From the NCBI GenBank assembly GCA_947630525.1, contig CANRHW010000019.1, positions 1-13,163 on the forward strand: a DNA stretch of 13,163 nt. Reading direction: 5' to 3'. How positions within the stretch are numbered: the stretch's first letter is position 1; each line of letters begins with the position of its first letter. This DNA is from an uncultured Clostridia bacterium. GTDB lineage: Bacteria; Bacillota; Clostridia; UMGS1883. Made by a program: the position numbers and the translations under genes. Positions 1 through 5,474 of the stretch are shown piece by piece. Under the pieces are notes generated by a model. It searched no databases and was not told where the DNA came from. It worked only from the letters and a program-made list of their open reading frames with translations.

Positions 1-36
1 CCCCCATGCTATAAAGGCTTTAGAACAGACGCAACG

Positions 37-60
37 CAAAAGACGCCCATTTGAGCGTCT
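37..60 (-). terminator. Intrinsic terminator of rpmB
   Basis: Read on the minus strand, a 6-bp stem (AGACGC 55-60 with GCGTCT 41-46) closes an 8-nt loop and is followed by TTTTGCGTTG. It lies 35 bp beyond the rpmB stop codon, where a terminator for this monocistronic gene is expected. The stem is short but the U-run and position fit. Confidence 0.7.
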
Positions 61-95
61 CGACTGCGAACAATATGCTGTTACCAAGGTCCGCC

Positions 96-284
96 TCAGA
101 CGGCGCGGACTACCTTATTGCTGCGAAGGCAGCGGGAGCAAACATGAATTGTCTTGGGTGTGCCGTTAACAAGAGCCTTGACGGTACGTACATTGGGCTT
201 CCACGCACGGTTAGCTCTCCTGTGAGAGTGAGAGACCTTAATGCCAAAGGTCACGCCCTTGCCGCAGATATCGCACTTTGCCAT
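96..284 (-). CDS. rpmB: 50S ribosomal protein L28
   Basis: This 62-residue protein is the large-subunit ribosomal protein L28 (bL28), at the usual length for the family. Recognition rests on the start MAKCDICGKG, the basic middle with SHSHRRANRAW and the segment around KPNVRTVKAL. Two CxxC pairs, C4/C7 near the N-terminus and C49/C52 in HVCSRC, mark the zinc-binding (C+) form common in Firmicutes. The ATG is preceded by AAGGAGGT about 7 nt upstream on the minus strand. The gene is transcribed away from the cimA-leu operon and appears monocistronic, with its own promoter and terminator. Identity is very secure; zinc binding is inferred from the cysteines. Confidence 0.97.
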   Translation of the reverse strand: MAKCDICGKGVTFGIKVSHSHRRANRAWKPNVRTVKALVNGTPKTIHVCSRCLRSNKVVRAV

Positions 285-330
285 TGCTATTACCTCCTTA
301 CATGATCCTTTATCAAATCAAGCAGGTTAT

Positions 331-359
331 ATTATAACAGATTATTTTCAAAAATGCAA
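331..359 (-). promoter_or_regulatory. rpmB promoter (extended -10)
   Basis: On the minus strand, TATAAT (336-331) is preceded by TG one base upstream, giving the extended -10 form TGTTATAAT. A partial -35, TTGCAT (359-354), sits at 17-bp spacing. The predicted start is near 324, about 40 nt before the rpmB ATG. The -35 is only half consensus, so the call leans on the -10 element. Confidence 0.65.
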
Positions 360-444
360 GTGGTTTTTGAATATTTATCAAAAAAATTTTCGGGATATAT
401 CAAAAAAGGACTTAAAATTCCCTTAACTCCGATAAAAAACAATG

Positions 445-473
445 TTGACTAATCGGGCGCGGAGTATTATAAT
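445..473 (+). promoter_or_regulatory. Sigma-A promoter of the cimA-leuCDB operon
   Basis: TTGACT (445-450) and TATAAT (468-473) are separated by exactly 17 bp, a near-perfect vegetative promoter. The predicted start near 480 gives a leader of only about 50 nt before cimA. That is too short for a T-box or a leader-peptide attenuator, so control at initiation is more likely. Between this promoter and the divergent rpmB promoter is AT-rich DNA with two TATCAAAAAA copies (376 and 398) spaced 22 bp apart, a possible but unproven binding site. Confidence 0.85.
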
Positions 474-493
474 GTAAGGGATAACAAGTCAAA

Positions 494-522
494 GGGGGCT
501 TGACGCCGCCCCCGGAAAAGGA
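494..522 (+). promoter_or_regulatory. GC hairpin beside the cimA ribosome binding site
   Basis: GGGGGC (494-499) pairs perfectly with GCCCCC (508-513) across an 8-nt loop. It is followed within 3 nt by AAAAGGA (516-522), the modest ribosome binding site of cimA, 8 nt before the ATG. The stem is strong for a 50-nt leader and could shield the mRNA 5' end or modulate ribosome loading. No U-run follows, so it is not a terminator. Confidence 0.5.
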
Positions 523-530
523 TAGGTTCA

Positions 531-2111
531 ATGAAGCTGCAAGTTCTTGATACGACCCTGCGTGACGGCGCACAGTCCGCGGCCGTGTCGTTTTCAATAC
601 CCGACAAAATCAAAATAGTGCGGCTGCTGGACGAGCTGGGCATAGACCTTATCGAGGCGGGCAACCCTTTTTCCAACGTAAAGGATCGGGAGCTGTTCCG
701 GGAAATCGAAAGGGTGCCTCTTAAGCACGCAAAGCTGGTGGCCTTTGGCAGCACCCGGCGGGTGGGGGTTTCCGTCCGTAAGGACGAGGCCCTTGAAGCC
801 CTTATGGGCGCCGGAACGGAGTACGTCTCCGTTTTCGGCAAGGCCTGGGACCTGCACGTCAGCGAGGTGCTGCACACCACTCTTGAAGAAAATCTGGCCA
901 TGATAGGCGACACGGTGAGCTATGCCGTCAGCCGGGGCAAGCGGGTGATTTTTGACGCGGAGCACTTTTTCGACGGCTACAAGCGCAACCCGGCTTACGC
1001 CCTCAAAGTCCTGGATACCGCCGACAAGGCCGGGGCCGAGGTAATCTGCCTATGCGACACTAACGGCGGCTGCTTCCCGGATGAGATAGCGGAAATAACG
1101 GGAGTTGCCGTCAAAGCGGCGAGCTGCTCCATCGGTATACATACCCATAACGACAGCGGCATGGCCGTTGGCGCGGCGGTTATGGGAGTGCTGGCCGGGG
1201 CCGGTCACGTACAGGGCACCCTGAACGGTATCGGCGAACGCTGCGGCAATGCCAACCTCGCCACGATAATCGCCAATCTACAGTTGAAGCGGGGCTACGA
1301 CATACTCACCCCGGCCCAGTTGGAGAGCCTTACCTCGGTGTGCAGAGGCGTGGCCGAAATCACGAATATAAGTATAAGCGGTATGCCCTATGTCAGCAAA
1401 GGCGCTTTTTCGCACAAGGGCGGTATGCACATAGACGCGGTGATGAAGCTGCCGCAAACCTTTGAGCACATTGACCCCGCCGTGGTTGGCAACGAGCGCA
1501 CCCTGCTGGTCAGCGAGGTGGCGGGCAAGAGTGCGCTGATGCCTCTGCTGGCAAGGATAGACCCCTCTATCGACCGCAGTTCGCCAAAGATGAAAGACAT
1601 AGTGGCCAGGATGAAGGAGCTGGAGTACAACGGCTATCAGTTCGAGGCGGCGGAAGCCAGCCTGGAGCTTGAAATACGCCGGGTACTGGGCATGACCCGC
1701 CACTTCTTCGATATAGAGCGATTCAGGGCGATGACCGAAAAGGACGGCATGGCCGGCGACGCCCTGATAGGCTATTCCACAGCCTTTGTGAAGGTGAATG
1801 TGGACGGCGAAAGCGAAATAACCGCCGCCGACAGCAGCGACGGCCCCGTAAACGCCCTCGACCTGGCGCTGCGCAAGGCGCTCAAACGGTTCTATCCCGA
1901 CCTTGAAAGGATGCGCCTGGTGGACTACAAGGTGCGCGTACTGGACCAGTCCGCCGCCACCGGCGCAAGGGTGCGGGTCTTGGTGGAATCCACCGACGGG
2001 CGGGACAGCTGGACCACCGTCGGCGTAAGCACCGACATAATCATGGCTTCGCGCAAGGCTCTGGAGGACTCAATTGAATATAAGCTCCTTAAGGATAAAA
2101 AAGAAAGGTGA
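531..2111 (+). CDS. cimA: Citramalate synthase (CimA family)
   Basis: This 526-residue enzyme should condense pyruvate and acetyl-CoA to (R)-citramalate, opening the threonine-independent route to 2-oxobutyrate and isoleucine. The N-terminal TIM-barrel carries DTTLRDGAQ (7-15), FGSTRR (72-77), FDAEHFFDGYK (141-151), the metal-binding HTHND (204-208) and NGIGERCGNAN (232-242). The C-terminal third, roughly 385-520, fits the LeuA-type regulatory dimer domain, the usual site of amino-acid feedback. FGSTRR, the GKAWDLHV region and DAEHFFDGYK are what I recall as characteristic of the citramalate-synthase subgroup rather than 2-isopropylmalate synthase. The length also fits that group. It is first in the operon, and its stop lies 7 nt before the leuC ATG. 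Substrate assignment is by family; a leucine-pathway role cannot be excluded from sequence alone. Confidence 0.92.
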   Translation: MKLQVLDTTLRDGAQSAAVSFSIPDKIKIVRLLDELGIDLIEAGNPFSNVKDRELFREIERVPLKHAKLVAFGSTRRVGVSVRKDEALEALMGAGTEYVSVFGKAWDLHVSEVLHTTLEENLAMIGDTVSYAVSRGKRVIFDAEHFFDGYKRNPAYALKVLDTADKAGAEVICLCDTNGGCFPDEIAEITGVAVKAASCSIGIHTHNDSGMAVGAAVMGVLAGAGHVQGTLNGIGERCGNANLATIIANLQLKRGYDILTPAQLESLTSVCRGVAEITNISISGMPYVSKGAFSHKGGMHIDAVMKLPQTFEHIDPAVVGNERTLLVSEVAGKSALMPLLARIDPSIDRSSPKMKDIVARMKELEYNGYQFEAAEASLELEIRRVLGMTRHFFDIERFRAMTEKDGMAGDALIGYSTAFVKVNVDGESEITAADSSDGPVNALDLALRKALKRFYPDLERMRLVDYKVRVLDQSAATGARVRVLVESTDGRDSWTTVGVSTDIIMASRKALEDSIEYKLLKDKKER

Positions 2112-2118
2112 TACAGAT

Positions 2119-3378
2119 ATGGGAATGACAATGACACAGAAAATTCTCGCCAAAAAGGCGGGACTTAGCCAGGTAAAGGCCGACGAGCTGGTGCTCGTTA
2201 ACCTGGATCTATGCATGGCTAACGACGTTACCGGCCCCGTGGCCGTAAACGTTTTTGAAAAAGCCGGCTTCAGCGTCAAGTATCCGGACAAGGTGTGCTT
2301 TGTGCTGGATCACTTTACGCCCAACAAGGACATCAAAAGCGCCCAGCAGTGCAAGCAGGTTCGGGAATTTGCGAAAAAATGGAACATAAGCAAATTCTTT
2401 GAGGGCGGCTGCGCCGGCGTAGAGCACGCTATTCTCCCCGAAAAAGGCATCGTCAAGGCCGGCGACGCGGTCATCGGCGCCGACAGCCACACCTGCACCT
2501 ACGGCGCTCTCAACGCTTTCAGCACCGGCGTAGGCTCTACGGATATGGCGGTGGGTATGGCCACCGGCAAGGCGTGGATGAAGGTTCCCCGGGCGCACCG
2601 CTTTAATCTGACCGGCAAATTTGGCAAAAACACCTGCGGCAAGGACCTAATCCTGTACATAATCTCAAAGATCGGCGTTGACGGCGCTCTTTACGGCTCC
2701 ATGGAGTTCACCGGGCCCGGCGTGGGCGAGCTCACAATGGACGAGCGCTTCACCATTGCAAATATGGCTATCGAGGCCGGCGCCAAAAACGGTATCTTCC
2801 CCGGAGACGACAAGACCGAGGCCTACCTTAAAGCCGCCGGATGTAAGGACTACTCCTTTGTGACGCCCGACGACGACGCCGTATATGAGACCACAATGGA
2901 TATCGATCTGTCTCAGGTTCCGCAGATGGTGGCCTTCCCTCATCTGCCTGAAAACGGCAAAACCGTACAGGAAGCCGAAGCCATGCACATTAAGCTGGAT
3001 CAGGTAGTGATAGGCAGCTGTACCAACGGCCGTTACAGCGATATGGAAATCGCGGCAAGGGTAATGGACGGCAAGCACGTGGCCCCCGGCGTGCGCTGCC
3101 TCATTATACCCGCCACCCCCAAGATTTGGACCCAGTGCATGGAAAACGGGCTGTTCAAGATATTCATGGACGCGGGCTGCATTGTTTCGCCGCCTACCTG
3201 CGGCCCATGTCTGGGCGGCCATATGGGCATACTTGCCGACGGTGAAAAGGCGATCTCCACCACGAACCGCAACTTTGTGGGGCGTATGGGCCATGTTGAG
3301 AGCGAGGTTTACCTGGCCTCTCCCCTTGTAGCCGCCACCAGCGCACTTACCGGATATATCACGGCTCCCGCCGAGTAA
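2119..3378 (+). CDS. leuC: 3-isopropylmalate/citramalate dehydratase large subunit
   Basis: The 419-residue large subunit of an aconitase-family isomerase would, with LeuD, convert citramalate to erythro-beta-methyl-malate via citraconate, and isopropylmalate if leucine synthesis is also served. The three [4Fe-4S] ligands are visible as C301 in IGSCTNGR and C361/C364 in PTCGPCLGG. The motif GADSHTCTYGALNAFSTG starts at residue 120. The length matches the shorter archaeal/clostridial LeuC type rather than the ~465-residue E. coli type. I chose ATG 2119 because AAAGGTG lies 8 nt upstream. A longer in-frame start 45 nt earlier would lie inside cimA and lacks family similarity. It is translationally close to cimA and to leuD, 15 nt downstream. 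Confidence 0.95.
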   Translation: MGMTMTQKILAKKAGLSQVKADELVLVNLDLCMANDVTGPVAVNVFEKAGFSVKYPDKVCFVLDHFTPNKDIKSAQQCKQVREFAKKWNISKFFEGGCAGVEHAILPEKGIVKAGDAVIGADSHTCTYGALNAFSTGVGSTDMAVGMATGKAWMKVPRAHRFNLTGKFGKNTCGKDLILYIISKIGVDGALYGSMEFTGPGVGELTMDERFTIANMAIEAGAKNGIFPGDDKTEAYLKAAGCKDYSFVTPDDDAVYETTMDIDLSQVPQMVAFPHLPENGKTVQEAEAMHIKLDQVVIGSCTNGRYSDMEIAARVMDGKHVAPGVRCLIIPATPKIWTQCMENGLFKIFMDAGCIVSPPTCGPCLGGHMGILADGEKAISTTNRNFVGRMGHVESEVYLASPLVAATSALTGYITAPAE

Positions 3379-3393
3379 AAGGAGGATAATATT

Positions 3394-3879
3394 ATGCAGA
3401 TAAAAGGCAGCGTATTCAAATACGGCGACAACGTTGACACCGACGTAATCATTCCCGCCCGCTATCTCAACGTCAGCGATGCAAAGCTCCTCAGCGAGCA
3501 TTGCATGGAGGATATTGACCAGAGCTTTATCAAGGAGGTCAAGGACGGCGACGTAATGGTAGGCGGATTTAACTTCGGCTGCGGCTCCAGCCGCGAGCAC
3601 GCGCCCATCGCCATCAAGGCCAGCGGAATTAGCCTTGTCATAGCCAAGAGCTTTGCCCGTATATTTTACCGCAATTCCATTAACATCGGCCTGCCCATTT
3701 TGGAGTGCCCGGCCTGTGTGGACGAGGCGGAAAAGGGCGACGTTATAGAGGCGGACCTCTCCGCAGGCGTTATCAGGAACGTGACTAAGGGCAAGGAATA
3801 CCAGACTACGCCTTTCCCCGAGTTCATACAGGAGATAATCAACGCGGGCGGCTTGACCAACTACGCCGCGCGTATGTAG
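3394..3879 (+). CDS. leuD: 3-isopropylmalate/citramalate dehydratase small subunit
   Basis: The 161-residue small (swivel-domain) subunit partners LeuC. Diagnostic segments are the start MQIKGSVFKYGDNVDTDVII and the substrate-loop motif GFNFGCGSSREHAP at 58-71, followed by IAKSFARIFYRNSINIGLP. Its length fits the short partner of the 419-residue LeuC type. The start is fixed by a strong AAAAGGAGG about 7 nt before the ATG, 15 nt after the leuC stop, so the two subunits are probably made in balanced amounts. Identity is secure. Whether the enzyme prefers citramalate, isopropylmalate or both is not visible in the sequence. Confidence 0.95.
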   Translation: MQIKGSVFKYGDNVDTDVIIPARYLNVSDAKLLSEHCMEDIDQSFIKEVKDGDVMVGGFNFGCGSSREHAPIAIKASGISLVIAKSFARIFYRNSINIGLPILECPACVDEAEKGDVIEADLSAGVIRNVTKGKEYQTTPFPEFIQEIINAGGLTNYAARM

Positions 3880-3954
3880 CCGGCGCGATAAAGCCCCTTT
3901 CCCATATAAAATGAAAATACACCGCCGTAAAGCGGAAAATTGGAGGAAATAGAT

Positions 3955-5013
3955 ATGATAAAGAATATAGCGGTCATCCCCGGCGACGGCATAGGCGAAG
4001 AAGTCGTTGCGCAAACCGTAAGGGTTCTTGACGCCGTGGGAGAAAAGTTCGGCCACAAATTCAACTACACCTATCTCGAAGCCGGCGGCTGCGCCATCGA
4101 CAGCACCGGCAAGCCCCTGCCGGAGGCCACTCTTGAAGCCTGCAAAAAGAGCGACAGCGTGCTTTTGGGCGCGGTGGGCGGCCCCAAGTGGGATCACATT
4201 CCCGGCATACGTCCCGAGCAAGCGCTGCTGGGGCTCCGCGGCGGCCTTGGCCTGTTTGCGAACCTGCGTCCGGCCATTATGTATGACCAGCTCAAGGAGG
4301 CCTGCCCGCTTAAAGAGAGCATTATCGAAGGCGGCCTGAATATAATGATAGTACGCGAGCTCACCGGCGGCATATACTTCGGCAAAAGCGGCCGCAGCGA
4401 GGATGGCAAGACAGGCTACGACGTGGAGGAGTACTCTTTCTACGAGATAGAGCGGCTGCTCCGCCAGGCGGCCGAGATTGCCATGAAGCGCAATAAGCAC
4501 GTAACCGTGGTCGATAAAGCCAACATTCTTGAAACCTCGCGTATGTGGCGTGAATGTGCCGGCAAGGTTTTTGCTGATTATCCCGAAATCAGGGTCGACT
4601 TCCTGTATGTTGACAACGCCTCGATGCAGTTGGTTCGTAACCCCCGTCAGTTCGACGTTATAGCCACCAGCAACATCTTCGGCGACATACTTTCCGACGA
4701 GGCCAGCCAGATAACCGGCTCCATCGGTATGCTCCCCTCCGCTTCTCTCGGCGAGGGCAGCTTTGGCATGTACGAGCCCGTACACGGCTCCGCGCCTGAC
4801 ATCGCCGGCAAAAACATTGCCAATCCCTTGGCCACCATACTTTCCGGCGCAATGATGCTGCGCTATTCTTTCGGTATGCAGGCCGAGGCCGACGCCATTG
4901 AGGCCGCCGTTGGCAAGGCCCTCGACGCCGGCTGCCGTACCGCAGATATCGCCGGCGGCGTGACCCCCATCGGCACAAAGGAAATGGGCGACGCGGTCAT
5001 CAAATTCCTGTAA
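3955..5013 (+). CDS. leuB: 3-isopropylmalate/beta-methylmalate dehydrogenase
   Basis: This 352-residue NAD-dependent oxidative decarboxylase acts after LeuCD, giving 2-oxobutyrate from beta-methylmalate or 2-oxoisocaproate from isopropylmalate. Visible signatures are PGDGIG (9-14), TGGIYFG (137-143, with the catalytic tyrosine Y141), catalytic K188 in VDKANIL, D220 in VDNASMQ, and D244/D248 in NIFGDILSDEAS. The C-terminal region has EPVHGSAPDIAGK. ATG 3955 follows TTGGAGGAAAT by 5-6 nt. An in-frame TTG at 3940 lies within that ribosome binding site and is rejected. The 75-nt gap after leuD contains only a 4-bp hairpin (3923-3935) and no clear promoter. It is the last gene of the operon, ahead of a strong terminator. 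Confidence 0.95.
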   Translation: MIKNIAVIPGDGIGEEVVAQTVRVLDAVGEKFGHKFNYTYLEAGGCAIDSTGKPLPEATLEACKKSDSVLLGAVGGPKWDHIPGIRPEQALLGLRGGLGLFANLRPAIMYDQLKEACPLKESIIEGGLNIMIVRELTGGIYFGKSGRSEDGKTGYDVEEYSFYEIERLLRQAAEIAMKRNKHVTVVDKANILETSRMWRECAGKVFADYPEIRVDFLYVDNASMQLVRNPRQFDVIATSNIFGDILSDEASQITGSIGMLPSASLGEGSFGMYEPVHGSAPDIAGKNIANPLATILSGAMMLRYSFGMQAEADAIEAAVGKALDAGCRTADIAGGVTPIGTKEMGDAVIKFL

Positions 5014-5043
5014 AATATAATCGGTTTCATAAAAAAATTCGGT

Positions 5044-5085
5044 CAGTCCCCTCTCCCGCCGTGAGAGGGGACTGTCTTCGTCTGT
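5044..5085 (+). terminator. Terminator of the cimA-leuCDB operon
   Basis: A perfect 12-bp stem pairs CAGTCCCCTCTC (5044-5055) with GAGAGGGGACTG (5063-5074) around a 7-nt loop, 30 bp after the leuB stop. The following TCTTCGTCTGTCC is U-rich but interrupted. The stem strength makes termination likely. Confidence 0.8.
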
Positions 5086-5096
5086 CCGGGGTAATG

Positions 5097-5159
5097 AGAA
5101 AATTTTGAGCTTCTTTTTATAAAAAAGGCTTTACAAGTAAAAAAATGTGTGTTATACTG
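5097..5159 (+). repeat. Duplicated promoter block, copy 1
   Basis: From about 5102 to 5159 the sequence matches 10701-10759 with one indel and two substitutions over roughly 59 positions. The block holds an AT-rich imperfect dyad just upstream of the -35 (5108-5130: AGCTTC, T-run, A-run, AGGCT) and a complete promoter. Similarity largely stops two bases after the -10, apart from the first transcribed bases. Such sharp conservation in non-coding DNA suggests shared regulation or recent duplication. Confidence 0.9.
5130..5158 (+). promoter_or_regulatory. Promoter of the LRR-protein unit
   Basis: TTTACA (5130-5135), a 17-bp spacer and TATACT (5153-5158) form a sigma-A-like promoter with an extended -10 (TGTTATACT). 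The predicted start falls at about G5165, at the beginning of a long-range inverted repeat. A-tracts upstream could act as an UP element, or the dyad at 5108-5130 could be an operator overlapping the -35. Confidence 0.85.
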
Positions 5160-5164
5160 TTAGT

Positions 5165-5440
5165 GCGACATAATTGGATATGAAAGGAGCATGGGAAGTA
5201 TTTTTTGTGCGCTCTTTTGGTGTGCAGGTTTTTATGTGCCAAATTTTTTGATTTGAATAATAGTAAATCATTTCGGTTATCTTTGTAGTGGTAAAAATGC
5301 TGCTCCATGGGATGGCCGGATAACGCTATATTGGCACATTGTCAGGGTGTTTTCTTGTATCATATCCAATTTATGTCGCAGTAAATTCGGAGCAAGCGTT
5401 TTTCGTGCGCGGCTTCGAATAGCTGCGCATTTTTTATTTG
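5165..5440 (+). ncRNA. Structured 5' leader RNA with terminator (copy 1)
   Basis: This stretch has no recognisable gene and looks like a folded leader. The 5' end, 5164-5183, pairs with 5360-5380 in a 20-bp stem with one bulged base. Inside, 5186-5191 plus 5198-5205 pair with 5293-5306 (14 bp, 6-nt bulge). ATGTGCCAA (5234-5242) pairs with TTGGCACAT (5331-5339), which would be a pseudoknot or an alternative fold. A terminator-like hairpin follows at 5405-5435. The same order of elements occurs upstream of the second secreted protein. The motif TTGGTGTGCAG (5217-5227) is shared with copy 2. I do not recognise a known riboswitch, T-box or 6S RNA. Function is inferred: regulated read-through, or release of a stable RNA of about 270 nt. 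Confidence 0.65.
5405..5435 (+). terminator. Leader terminator/attenuator upstream of the LRR gene
   Basis: TGCGCGGCT (5406-5414) pairs with AGCTGCGCA (5421-5429), nine pairs including one G-U, with a 6-nt loop and then six T residues. It lies between promoter and ribosome binding site, 25 nt before AGGAGG, so transcripts must pass it to express the gene. GCGCA (5425-5429) could alternatively pair with TGCGC (5439-5443). An equivalent hairpin sits at 10981-11015. Confidence 0.75.
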
Positions 5441-5474
5441 CGCTAAAATTTATTATATATAGGAGGAATTGCAT

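Noticed and set aside
51..305. 84-codon plus-strand frame over rpmB
   Set aside because: It is antisense to L28, whose identity is certain, and it starts inside the rpmB terminator.
1278..1703. 141-codon minus-strand frame inside cimA
   Set aside because: Antisense shadow of a well-supported enzyme gene, with no family resemblance.
2665..4785. 706-codon open frame on the minus strand across leuC, leuD and leuB
   Set aside because: It lies opposite three secure genes, has low-complexity Ala/Gly/His-rich translation typical of antisense GC-biased codons, and shows no recognisable domain or ribosome binding site.
5160..5440. T-box, 6S RNA or common riboswitch as identity of the leaders
   Set aside because: No T-box bulge sequence or tRNA-pairing specifier is seen. 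The 6S-like closed rod is only general resemblance, and two copies each precede a secreted-protein gene. No familiar riboswitch core was recognised, so the class is left open.
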